Shown piece after piece: positions 36,140-46,706 of a stretch of DNA of 64,000 bases. A program made the translations under genes and the position numbers. Source of the stretch: Rhizophagus irregularis (lineage: Eukaryota > Glomeromycota > Glomeromycetes > Glomerales > Glomeraceae); contig NC_089437.1 in NCBI RefSeq assembly GCF_026210795.1, positions 5,146,001 to 5,210,000 of the forward strand. The letters are read 5' to 3'. Within the stretch, counting starts at the first letter, position 1. The number at the start of each line of letters is the position of its first letter. The notes under the pieces were generated by a model, which worked only from the letters and a program-made list of their open reading frames with translations, was not told the DNA's origin and made no database searches.

Positions 36140-36590
36140 TTACGTAATATTTCTACAACTTTCTACAACTTCTTATTGCTGACCGCTGTACGCGTAATAC
36201 TCGTAATACTTCTTCTACCACTTTCTACAACTTACTGCTGACCGCTGTACGCGTAATACTCGTAATACTTCTTCTACCACTTTCTACAACTTACTGCTGA
36301 CCGCTGTACGCGTAATACTTCTAATACTTCTACCACTTTCTACAACTTACTGCTGACTGCTGTACGCGTAATACTTCTACCACTTTCTACAACTTACTGC
36401 TGACCGCTGTACGCGTAATACTCGTAATACTTCTACAACTTTCTACAACTTACTTGCTGACCGCTGTACGCGTAATACTTCTACCACTTTCTACAACTTA
36501 CTGCTGACCGCTGTACGCGTAATACTTCTACAACTTTCTACAACTTTCTATAACGTGCTTTTGATATGACTACTGACCGCTGTACTAGTA
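36140..36590. repeat. Minisatellite, eight units of 47-59 bp
   Basis: Unit: CTGACCGCTGTACGCGTAAT, then ACTTCTACCACTTTCTACAA (GACCGCTGTACGCG near 36,181, 36,239, 36,298, 36,355, 36,402, 36,459, 36,506, last one changed at 36,572). Units differ by an optional ACTCGTAATACTTCT segment. It is CG-rich relative to its surroundings and sits in the presumed promoter of the Crinkler gene. Confidence 0.9.
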
Positions 36591-37226
36591 AAACAGAACT
36601 CAGCTGAAATCAAAGTATTCACTTGCACCTCCAATGCATTAGTCTGATCTCCTCTTCGAAATCGATAATAGAGTCATCCTGATCATTGGGTAATTCAATG
36701 CTGGGATTCTTAGAGAAATAGTCAATAATAGTCTGAATTTGATTTATTTATTTATTTATTTTATGTGAAGTTGGCAAGATTAACGATACAAAGAAAGAAC
36801 ATCAGCAAATCGTAGAACCTGTCATCTAACTATAAAGCCAGACCTTTACTTCTAATTAAAAGAATCCCAGGACCTATCCTATACCATTCTTGCGACCAAT
36901 AAGGGATAGTAAAAAGTGATAATAAAAGACGAACAAAATGAAACAAAAAAAGAATTCTAATCAAATTATCCGTATTACTGTCATATACAGAATGCTACGT
37001 TTCGGGAGGTCCGTAATTGTTTTTAAGGGTATTCTATTTTTAAGTAAATTAATGATCGTACCCTGGGGTAGGTGGGCACATGGTCTTCCTGACCGAAGTA
37101 GAGCATTCAGCCTGGTTGGTAATATCAATGGGCGTACCGCTGGTTTCATGAAGTGGTGTAAGACGATTAAAAAAGACGGTAGGGTTGTTAATGATTTCAT
37201 GGTGTTTGGTGAAATAACATAAAAAC
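36591..37226. other. No recognised gene
   Basis: Both strands of 36,940-37,226 are open (95 and 86-128 codons), but neither product resembles a known family. The sequence abuts a Mutator-like element. A TTTATTTA microsatellite lies at about 36,740. Possibly a fragment of an older element or gene. Confidence 0.3.
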
Positions 37227-38102
37227 GCATGTCTGAAATGTGTGCCAGGTTGATGGCGCAGTGTGGCGCAGTGTGGCGCAGCGATTTTTCCAAAAAAATT
37301 AAATTGCAATTTTTTTTATTTAAAATAAAGCCTTTAAATTCTTGCACTAGGTGTATTTTCGTCCGCTCTGCAAATTTACTTAGAGCATATACAGGTGGTT
37401 TAAAAGGCCATTTTCGAGTTATTTAACAAAAACTGTTCTTTCGACAAATCCAATTTTGGAAATGATCGGCAAAGACGATAAAATCAGTTGTTATATACTA
37501 AAGTCAAAATCTACTTCCAAAACCTCCTTTCATTTATAAGTGAATTTTGTAAAACAGATGAAAATACATCTAATGTGTAAATTTGAAAGCTTTACATTAA
37601 AAAGAAATTCTTTAACTTAAATCTTTTTGAAATTACTGTGTCATATTGCGCTGTCAGGATCCCGGACAATTATAATTAAGGTTATATCTTCTATGCTAAA
37701 AATTTACCCTTGTCATCCTTAACTTACTTTTAAAGCTATAGATATAAAACTTTGTAATAATAATTGCCCTCCTATTATCTATAATTTTGTTACTTAAAAA
37801 GTAATATTTAATAATAGTAATTTTTATTTTTTTGTATATTTCTATGTATACCGATAGTGAAAAAGCGTATATTTTTTTGCCAAATTTTGCCTGTGTAATG
37901 ATACTTATCTCAAATTCTAATCAGTAGATTTACAAGATTCTTTTCTTCAAAAGAAACATTTTTTTCTATGGTAAAAAATAATATTAACTTAATAAAATTA
38001 CATGTTAAAATAAAAATAAAGTTTAAAACATAGTAAGATATGACCTCAATTATAATTATCTGGGGTCCTGCGCCGTCAACCTGGCACACATTTCAGACGT
38101 GC
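37227..38102. mobile_element. Mutator-like non-autonomous element (876 bp)
   Basis: Inverted ends GCAYGTCTGAAATGTGTGCC continuing with AGGTTGAYGGCGCAG (35 bp in all) at 37,227 and 38,102, and a perfect 9-bp target duplication CATAAAAAC (37,218-37,226 and 38,103-38,111). A GGCGCAGTGT triplet repeat lies just inside the left end. No transposase. Confidence 0.88.
37656..38069. mobile_element. 414-bp MITE (AGGAYCCCGGA ends) nested in the Mutator-like element
   Basis: Ends AGGATCCCGGACAATTATAA and the inverted TTATAATTATCTGGGGTCCT, with 8-bp duplications GCGCTGTC (37,648-37,655) and GCGCCGTC (38,070-38,077), one mismatch. Same terminal signature as 55,681-56,320. hAT-like by duplication length. 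Confidence 0.75.
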
Positions 38103-38147
38103 CATAAAAACGAGAAATGTCATTATCTGACAGAAGATTTTCTATAA

Positions 38148-38465
38148 CTAAAGGACGTGAATTTCTTTGGACGTATTTGTTGTACTATAATTCTTTAGCC
38201 TTTCTATAGCCGTAGTTCTATATGGAGATGTCAAAATGGCACCTAACTTTATAATCAAAAAGGTTAATATTATAAGTATTATAATAATATAGGCAAAGAT
38301 CGCCCAAAGTACCAGGAGGTAGAGGTAGTAGTTGTTTTTTGCGTTTATTTCATTTCTTGGTTCTTCATAACCAGTTTTTGGTGCGATGCATAAAGCATTT
38401 TTCATTATTAAGTTGATTTCTCCATTCTTGTGCCTTGGTATGGTAAGATGAGTTTCTGTTGACAA
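38148..38465 (-). CDS. Possible small single-span membrane protein, 105 residues
   Basis: Open frame with one long hydrophobic helix (LYLLVLWAIFAYIIIILIILTF split here only for length; residues about 47-72). The N-terminal part is hydrophilic and the short C-terminal tail is basic. No family recognised, no intron signals, and it lies between transposable elements. It could be a gene fragment or chance frame in AT-rich DNA. Confidence 0.3.
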   Translation of the reverse strand: MSTETHLTIPRHKNGEINLIMKNALCIAPKTGYEEPRNEINAKNNYYLYLLVLWAIFAYIIIILIILTFLIIKLGAILTSPYRTTAIERLKNYSTTNTSKEIHVL

Positions 38466-38976
38466 AATGACTCAATTGTTTAAAGACAGCTGGTTGTGGA
38501 CTAGATTTGGATTGAGGATTGAGTATATAGAGTTTGGTAAATCTGTCCTATAATTCATATTTGAGTGTACTTTTCATTAAATGGTTCCATTCGTTAATCT
38601 GTTGATGAGAATGGATAATATCAAATCAAAGATTCTTTCACTTTGAACACCTTTCTTATTATACATAATGGTTAGTTTCATACTTTTTTGAGATAAGGAT
38701 TGTTTTTCCTTTCAGAATTCATTATATTTCTTTATAGTGACCTCATAAGATACGCCTAAGTGTGTTGAATAAATTGCTTTAGCATAATTATAGCCATGTT
38801 CATTCTGGTAAAAGTTATATATATATATTCATTAGGTATTTTTTTCTTCAGTTGGTCATCAAAACAGTATTACTGTCATAAGACAAAGGTGTACATTGCA
38901 GTGCCAATAATTCTGTGACAAGACAAAGGTTGCAGAATTCTAACAAATATAAGTTTTTTCTCCATATGCATATATA

Positions 38977-39340
38977 ATCAACTTTCTCTAAGGTTGCTTG
39001 CTGAAACCTAGGGGTTTAGGCAAGATGGTGTTTCGCCAAAAAGCGAAATTCTGCTAAAACTATATTAAAGTTATATCAAAAAACTGGTGAAACTTTGGAG
39101 AAAGGTGAAACTGCTGAAACTTATTATAAATGCTGAAACTGCTAAAACTCTGCCAAAACTATAATAAATCTATAGTAAAATTTTGATGAAACTAATCGTA
39201 AGATTTTGAAGAGGTTTAGACAAGCAACTTTAACTTTCTCTATAGTCACTTCTGTTATAATCACATTTTACTATATAGTCATACCAGTTGAATGTTTTAT
39301 TATTAAAATCTATCCTATATAGTCACAATCTATCTAACCT
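38977..39340. mobile_element. End fragment of a Tc1/mariner-like element split by the MITE
   Basis: The sequence resuming at 39,232 (CTCTATAGTCACTTCTGTTA, then ACTATATAGTCATACCAGTTG) matches the left end of the copy at 41,594. Joined across the 242-bp MITE it gives a decayed left terminus. The rest of the element was not found. Confidence 0.65.
38990..39231. mobile_element. 242-bp Mutator-type MITE, copy 1
   Basis: Ends AAGGTTGCTTG and CAAGCAACTTT, with a perfect 10-bp target duplication AACTTTCTCT (38,980-38,989 and 39,232-39,241). The interior is GAAACT-rich. It is inserted into the terminal repeat of a Tc1/mariner-like fragment. Same length and sequence family as 58,180-58,421. Confidence 0.92.
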
Positions 39341-40103
39341 TATTCCACATTCATTACAAAAGATTAGTTACTATCACACCTATTCTCAAAAATCTTTTAC
39401 ACATATCTTACACATATCAGGTACCCGATTTTTTGCATTAATATTACACATATAAGGTACATATCTGATACATATCTGCTACCCAATATATTAGTTTTTG
39501 ACCAGTTCGCTTGCCTATGCAGCAAATTCTTTAATCTTATCAAAATCATTTGTTTTCTAAAATTCAAGAAGCCAGAAAATTGGCTGATATTGATCCAACT
39601 CCATTTATTACTAAACTTATTTCTCTTTCATGTTGGTCCTTTTCTTCTACAAATTGGTCCTCTTATACCCTTGTCTATAGCTATCTACACAAGCTTTTTG
39701 TCGACTTACTTGTTGAATTATCCATTCTAAGAAATTTTGCGATGAAGGTTATCGCTGCTATTCACAACAATTTTGTTCAAAAATTCAAAAGACGAATTTG
39801 AAATCTGCATTCTTATGATAAAAGTAGATGGGAAAACGTAATAAATATTACCTACAAGTTGAAAACTACTCTTTGACTGTTAAATTTACCATCAATATAC
39901 TTACCTTTCTCATCTTTACCACCTCTGACCCTACACGATTTATGTGACTTCAGAACTGATTGGTTGAAAAACTTAATGAAATATGATTTGCCTTAGTTTA
40001 ATCACTTTTTGGGTTTTATAGGTCATCTAACAGTACTACTTAATAACAGCTTTTGCAAGATAGAATGTCAATTTTTATAGTGGTGTGCTATTTGTTATTT
40101 TGT
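39341..40103. other. No recognised gene
   Basis: A phrase of the TATCAGGTACCCGAT type (39,410-39,490) ends in TTTTTGACCAGT and belongs to the CACTGGTCAAAA repeat family. An open frame at 39,550-39,801 has no recognisable motif. Confidence 0.4.
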
Positions 40104-40570
40104 TAGCATAGTTGCTTCTACTTTGGTTGGAATATATTAAGGGGGAAGATCTGGGAAAATTTAGTGTAATGCGATTTTTCTTTTTAGATTAATTTTTTAC
40201 TTGATTTTTTCTTAGAAGACTATATAGCTTTGTTTTTAGTTAATAAATTGTAAAATTCAAATAAATTTAATAAAGATAAAGGTTACTATACCACATTTGC
40301 CTAGTTTTTGACCAGTCAGCATAGTTGCTTCTTTATTGCTTCTACTTTAGTTGGAATATATCAAGGAGGAAGATCTGGAAAAATTTAGTGTAAAGCAATT
40401 TTTCTTTTTAGATTAATTTTTTACTTTATTTTTTCTTAGGAGACTATATAGCTTTATTTTTAGTTAGTTTTATTTTTTATTTTTCTTTTTATTTTTGTAA
40501 ATTGTAAAGTTCAAATAAATTTAATAAAGGTAAAGGCTGCTATGCCACGTTTGCCTAGTTTTTGACCAGT
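40104..40570. repeat. Tandem duplication of a repeat 3' end (about 215 and 255 bp)
   Basis: Two adjacent copies share TTGGAATATATYAAGG, GATCTGG, TTTTCTTTTTAGATTAAT and end in TTTGCCTAGTTTTTGACCAGT-like sequence (at 40,317 and 40,570). The same terminus occurs at about 52,948. Confidence 0.75.
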
Positions 40571-41590
40571 ACCTTCTTTTCCGTTACTCACTCGGCCAAA
40601 AATTCTTATGAAGAAAATGGATGAAAAGTATGAAGACTAAAGCTCTGAATGGTTCCATTTTTTGGTTCTTTTCTGATTGGTCAGAATCTGTTTTGCGCAA
40701 TAACTCACCATCCAGTGATCGTAAAAACCTGATCTATAGCTTGTTGGAATCGTCTTGTTGAGATAGTTCGAATAGTACTAAAATCATCTTTCTAGCATCG
40801 ATAGATGGCGAGTTATTTTTTAAAAAATTGGCAAAATTAACTCGCCATCTATCGATGCTAGAAAGATGATTTTGGTATTATTCAAACCGTCTTGACAAAA
40901 CGATTCTAACGAGCTATAGATCAGGTTTTTACGATTACTGAATGGCGAGTTATTGCGTAAAATGGATTCTGACCAATAAAAAAAGAACCAAAAAATGAAA
41001 CCGAACTGAACTGTTCGAAGCTTTAATAAGGACTTTTTGCTTTTTGATTAACAAAAAGTCTTTTTGAGATGCTCTGAGTTCTTCCACAGTGTATGAGCTT
41101 TACCCGGCGTCCACAAAAGACTATATAAAATTTAGAAATGTTATTTTTAAGGTTCTGGTCGCTACCAAATAACGTTGTAAGATGGCAGTTTTATATGAAC
41201 ATTTTCCTGGCTTTCTGAAAGGTTGAAAAGTAGTGTGTTTGGTTCCTACGCCTTTAAAGCTAACTGGCCAAGCAGTTCGCAAGCTGGACCTTTGTCTTTG
41301 AAAGAGATTCTTACCAATAAAGTTACTACCAGTTGATGAAGTGTGTGTGCTGAGTTTTGGTTTTCTTTGAGCTCCCTACCTTTATTTGTTTCTGTCATTA
41401 TTTTTGGTACTCTCTTTACCTTGTATATATTTTGGTTTATTTTTTCTGTTGTTACCTTTATTTTATTTTCATTATTTTTTTTTTCCTACGCCACCTTCCT
41501 ACGCATTTTGGAAATTTGAAAAATAAACCAAAATTGATTTACCTCCTCCAAATAATCATCCTAGTCATGTGATTGATCTTTTTTTTCTAT
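40571..41590. repeat. Interspersed repeat body, also present near 52,950-53,330
   Basis: Phrases GTAAGATGGCAGTT and CTTTCTGAAAGGTTG and CTAACTGGCCAA occur in the same order in both places. No coding sequence is evident. The 40.6-kb copy is interrupted by a palindromic MITE. Confidence 0.55.
40651..41002. mobile_element. 352-bp palindromic (foldback) MITE
   Basis: Almost the whole element folds back on itself around about 40,827, with only about 20 bp of loop. The arms run from GGTTCCATTTTTTGGTTC to the inverted GAACCAAAAAATGAAACC. The stem next to the loop (AACTCGCCATCTATCGATGC) is perfect. Confidence 0.85.
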
Positions 41591-41593
41591 ATA

Positions 41594-42846
41594 CAGTCAA
41601 CTCCCTCTATAGTCACTCCCGTTATAGTCACATTCTACTATATAGTCACACCAGTTGAATGTTCAAAACACTTTATTATTAAAAACTATCCTATATAGTC
41701 ACAATCTATCTATAGTCACTATCACACCTATCCTCAAAAATCTTATATTAAAAAGAACCGTTTATAATCACAGTTATATAAAGAATATATTAAATAACTT
41801 GGCATCTAATAATCGTACAAAGATGTATCATAGCTTGTTAGAATCGTCTCATTGAGATGAATCGAATGGTGGTAGTTTTATCCTTTTGCGATCACTGGCT
41901 GATGAGTTATTCAACAAAATGTTAAGCATCGGCATTATTATATTTCTTGATTTATGTTTACTGCGCCATTTAACATTTTGCTAAATTTCTCAGTACCTAG
42001 TGATTGTAAAAAGACGATTAATAGCTCGTTGGAATCGCCTCATCAAGACGAATCGAATGGTGGTAAGCTCATCTCTCTGTGATCAATATTGACGGAGTTA
42101 CTACTTAAAAACCATTTAATATTTTTTAATTTCGGAAAATGATCTAGTGATTGGATTTCGATGTATTTTATACCATTAGATTCGTCGCATTAAGACGAAT
42201 CGAATGGTAGTAAGATTGTCTCTCTAGGATCAATATTGGCAGAGTTATTACACAAAAACCATTAATATTTTTTAATTTCGGAAATTAATCTAGTGATTGG
42301 ATTTCGATGTATTTTATACCATTAGAACCGTCTCATCGAGACGAATCGAATGGCGGTAAGATCGTCTCTCTAGGATCAATATTGGCAGAGTTATTACACA
42401 AAAACCATTAATATTTTTTTAATTTCGGAAATTAATCTAGTGATTGGATTTCGATGTATTTTATACCATTAGATTCGTCGCATTAAGACGAATCGAATGG
42501 TAGTAAGATTGTCTCTCTAGGATCAATATTGGAAGAGTTATTACACAAAAACCATTAATATTTTTTAATTTCGGAAATTAATCTAGTGATTGGATTTCGA
42601 TGTATTTTATACCATTAGAACCGTCTCATCAAGACGAATCAAATGGCGGTAAGATCATCACTCTACGATTAATATTGGCGGAGTTACGATACAATAAAGT
42701 TTTGAGTATAATTTTAACTAAAATTATGTTAATTTTTGGCCGGAATTATGATATACTAATATAAGAAATTTTTTATATAGTCACATCTCTTTATAATCAC
42801 CAAATATGGACTGTCCCAAATGTGTGACTATAAAGAGAGTTGACTG
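41594..42846. mobile_element. Tc1/mariner-like non-autonomous element, copy 2 (1,253 bp)
   Basis: Ends CAGTCAACTCCCTCTATAGT and inverted AAAGAGAGTTGACTG, with TA on both sides. It is the reverse orientation of copy 1 at 31.4 kb, but lacks the nested MITE and has five internal units of about 147 bp (42,080, 42,225, 42,371, 42,519 and 42,667) instead of three. Each unit has a palindromic core such as CGTCTCATCGAGACG. Confidence 0.88.
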
Positions 42847-43451
42847 TATACATTGATCATTTTAAAATATATTTGATCCACTTTTCTAATATTATTGGGC
42901 AAACTTTTGGACTTGGATTTGGATTGTATATGGATTTCTCCTTTTGGCCTTATTATCTCTGCTGCTGATATTGGATAGGTTTTGTTCTTTACTAACTTTT
43001 TGTAGTCGATGCTAAAGAAGGGTTACTCTAATGTCACGCTCTGTTTTTGGTTATGTGTATTGACTGCCCACCTTTGATTAAGGGGAAGGCCAGAACTGAC
43101 GTAATTTAATAAGAGGGGGAGAGGAAAGATGATATTACACAAGATCTTTATTTCCATTTTAGGAAAGATGACAATATGATAGATTGGTTTTACAATTTCA
43201 TCTGCAGCGTATATACTGTATTAAAAGGTTTTATCTTAAAAAATTTACATCCAAAAAAATCAAAAATGTAATTTTTCGTAGGCAGTATGAAGTAAACGTA
43301 TTTTAAAGAATTAACATATTCTAAAAACTATCTTATTCAAAAATCTGAAAATCTTTATGAACAATACGTAAATGCTTTTGCATTCTCAGAAATGGTAAAA
43401 GTCATAATAAAATACCAAACAAAAGAGAGCTGCAACTACAAGCTCAAGATA
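42847..43451. other. No recognised gene
   Basis: Mixed repeat debris. At 43,085-43,130 an AGGGGAAGGCCAGAACTGAC phrase is related to the ends of the next element. Confidence 0.4.
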
Positions 43452-44464
43452 AGGGGCGTGCCAGAAATTACGCAGGTCCTGCAATCAGGTGTCACAATAT
43501 ACCTTTTATGGTAAAAGTATATTTTTTATAGTAAAAATCACTGGTAAAAAAATGATTTATCCTACACATATCTTACACATATTGGGTACTCAAAATGTAG
43601 AAAATCATACACAAATAATACACATATCATACACATATCGGATACTAATATATATATCATACATATATCAGGTACCTGATAGGTATACTATATATATAAG
43701 TACCCAATATGTATATGATATGTGTATTATTTGTATATGATTTTCTACATTTTGAGTACCCGATATATGTAAGATATGTGTAGGATATGTGTAGGATAGA
43801 CCATTTTTTTACCAGTGAATATATAATTTGTTTATTAAGAAGCTTTTTTTGCAATTATCTCACCATCTAAAAGTCCAATTTTAATGAATTTTTTTTGTTT
43901 TATAAAGTATAAAGAGAGCTACAAAATAAAAAAAAGTTTATGCAAATTGGATTATTGGATAGTAAAATAATTGTATTATAATATATATGTAATTAGTAAT
44001 TTATTTATTAAGAAGCTTTTTTGCAATTAACTTACTATATAGCAGTTCAATTTTAATGAATTTTTTTTTGTTTTATAAAGCATAAAGAGGTCTACAAAAC
44101 AAAAAAAAAAGTTTATGCAAATTGGACTATTGGATAGTAAAATAATTGTATTATAATATATATAATATATGGTAATAATTTATTTATTAACAAGCTTTTT
44201 TGCAATTATTTCACCATCTAGCAGTCCAATTTCAATGAATTTTTTTTATTTTATAAAGCATAAATGGGGCTACAAAACAAAAAAAAGTTTATGCAAATTG
44301 GATTATTAGATAGCAAACTAATTGTATTATAATATATATATTAATGTAGTATATTATATATTATACTATATGTATTTTTTTAGCCAATCAGAATTCAATC
44401 ACATGGTGGGTAGGGGGGTCAGGTCTCTAATTGAGCATAATCACGTGATTTCTGGCACGCCCCT
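43452..44464. mobile_element. Putative 1-kb element with AGGGGCGTGCCAGAAAT ends
   Basis: Inverted ends at 43,452 and 44,464 are 17 bp and match exactly. It holds a hairpin MITE and three tandem units of about 175 bp (marked by GCTTTTTTGCAATTA near 43,848, 44,019 and 44,197). No clear target duplication was found. Confidence 0.55.
43539..43817. mobile_element. 279-bp palindromic MITE (CACTGGTAAAAAAATG ends)
   Basis: Near-complete inverted repeat. The arms contain TATCCTACACATATC and ACTCAAAATGTAGAAAATCA in mirror order, meeting at GGTACCTGATAGGTA. It belongs to the recurrent CACTGGT / ACCCGATATGTGT family. Confidence 0.8.
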
Positions 44465-44579
44465 AACTGGCGTAAAATTAAAATAAAGATAATGATACCA
44501 TTTAAAACATCATTTTTGAATTATTATATACTCCTATTCAACCTTTACCCTACCCTTTTATTTCGCAAAAAAAACTGTA

Positions 44580-46110
44580 GAACTTCCAAGACCACCTTTG
44601 ACGCCTATAAATAATCTTCCTGAACCTTCTAATAATATACAATTTAAATCAAATACAACAGCACAAAATCATCTACTTGAAAATCTTCAAAAAGTCAAAA
44701 ACGATCTATACGAATACAATAATCTGCTACGAGCAGCATCTACACCAGAGCTTCGTTCAAGTTTTACTTTAAAAATTAAAAAATTGGAAGAGACCGTAAT
44801 GGTAGAAAAAAAGAAACTCAAGCAATTAAGGGATAATGCAGCAGCTTAGCAACAAACACGAAAAAAAAGCAGAAGGCGGTATTGAAAGAAAACGTTGTAG
44901 AAATATATGATACTTCTGGTCACCCATTATTTTTCATTAAAGATCCTAATCTTTCAGAAAAGATGCATGATTGTGTTAAATTTGGAGCGGCTGATTATAA
45001 ACGATGAAAAGAAATAATCAAAGTACAAACAGTTAAGCATCTTCGTGAAAAAATGGAAGAAAACTATAATATATACCTTGCAAGAACTACGTTGCAAAAT
45101 TACATGCAGCCCAGACATCCAGCAACAAAAGAGGCATAACGTCATCATCACTCTTCACAGATCCGTTTTACAGCCGTCAGGAGAAATGAAATGAACAGTC
45201 ATGTTGATGAACATTATTGCCTGACATCAGTTAAAGGAGTGAAAACGTTTGCATTAGCTTTTCCTCAAGACGTTGTTTTGATTTCGCAAGATGATAAAGC
45301 AAAGGTACTCTTGTTTACCTTTTTTTCCTTCTATTGTAATTTGAGCTTAAGTTGTACTTTCGAGTTTTACAGGTTCTTCTTAGAATAGCTGCTGTTGGAC
45401 GAACATTCAAGACTATACAAGCAACAAATGAGCCAGTATCTATTCCTGATTACGATTTTTCAAAAGCTATAAAGCACAAATTAATACCTTCCGTCTATTT
45501 GTTGATAAATCCTTCTGATAGTAATGATTCATTATATATGTTCTGGTAAAGTACGAATTTTTATTCGTCTGGAATATTTTTTAGGTACATCTTGTGAAAC
45601 ACATATGGTAGATTTTATGTCAATTACAAAGAAGGACCATTCCATGAATTTACGCATAATGAAGATTCTGTAAAGCCATTTTGGTGTTTGTTAACAGATG
45701 GTAGAACAAATGAAAACCATCAGTTTCTTGCTAATATATCGAAATACTTATTACTTTTTAAAAAACTTGATCTCGATTATCTTACCGTTCAGACACATGC
45801 ATTAGGACAATCAGCTTACAATCCAGTAGAATAAAGTATTGCGTCACTTTCTGGTAAATTAGCAGGCATTGAGTTGGATGCATTTGCATATGGTAAACAT
45901 CTTGAAAGTATCAATGAAAAAGTTACTATTGTGAATGAGGATCTTGGACATCATAATTTAGGCATGCAGGCGAACGTTTATGTGAGCTTTGGGAACATGA
46001 TAAGATTAACGGTCATCCTGTTATTATTACATATGTTGAAAAGCATGATCAGTCTGATTTTTTAGATATTGAGGATAAGGATCAAGAATGGTGTCGCAAA
46101 TATGTAATTG
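44580..46110 (+). pseudogene. Decayed DDE-type transposase/integrase-like gene
   Basis: Pieces in order: a coiled-coil N-terminus (44,598-44,849); ENVVEIYDTSGHPLFFI; HVDEHYCLTSVKGVKTF; LISQDDKAK, then an intron (45,306-45,372) to VLLRIAAVGRTF; CLLTDGRTNENHQFLANI; and YNPVE. The spaced acidic residues (QDDKAK, LTDG, NPVE) fit a DDE-type core. There are at least five in-frame stops (one after YKR, one after NPVE) and a frameshift near 45,965 (DLGHHNL). I recognise the type as a repeated gene family of such fungi but not its superfamily. Several stops are CGA changed to TGA or TAA. Confidence 0.6.
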
Positions 46111-46330
46111 CGGAATAATTGCGATTTACAGTATTGCAGAACATTGCAGATTTTTAAATCTAAAAATCTGCAGATCTGCAAATCCGCAATTATCTGCAAA
46201 TTCGCAATTATCTGCAATCCCGCAAATATTCCACAAATCCGCAAATATCTAAAGTACTGCAATTCAATTGCAGAATATTTGCGGGATTGCAGAATATTTG
46301 CAGATTTGCAGAATGCCCGCAAAAAAAATT
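46102..46330. repeat. TGCAGAT / GCAAAT low-complexity tract
   Basis: Imperfect repetition of ATTGCAGA, TCTGCAAAT and ATTTGCGG on both strands. It starts right at the decayed C-terminus of the DDE-type gene. Confidence 0.8.
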
Positions 46331-46473
46331 AATGTTTTTTTAATGAAATATAATTTTTTAATTTAATGAATAAAAAATACATTTCCTCTTATTATTAATT
46401 ATAAAAAAAAAATCATTTTTATTAACAAAATTTAAAAAAAAAATGATTTTATTTTTTAGAAAAAGATGGATCA

Positions 46474-46706
46474 GTAACACTGGTCAAAAACTATACTATC
46501 GGGTATATATCGGGCACCTATATATCGGTAATAAATCGGATATATATCAGGCAGTTACATATATTGGGTACACATCAGGTACCCAATATATCACCGATAC
46601 ACACTAGTCGAAATCTATGCTATCGGTTATATATCGGGCATCTATATATCGGTGAAAAGTGAAATGTTTCGGCATAGTATGTCATATATATAACCTACAG
46701 TACGGT
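46474..46706. repeat. CACTGGTCAAAA-family repeat fragments
   Basis: ACACTGGTCAAAAACTATAC at 46,475 and a related ACACTAGTCGAAATCTATGC at 46,602. Each is followed by ATATATCGGG words. Confidence 0.6.

Noticed and set aside
36938..37347. Overlapping open frames on both strands
   Set aside because: No recognisable motif; the frame runs into the terminal repeat of a Mutator-like element, so coding on either strand is doubtful.
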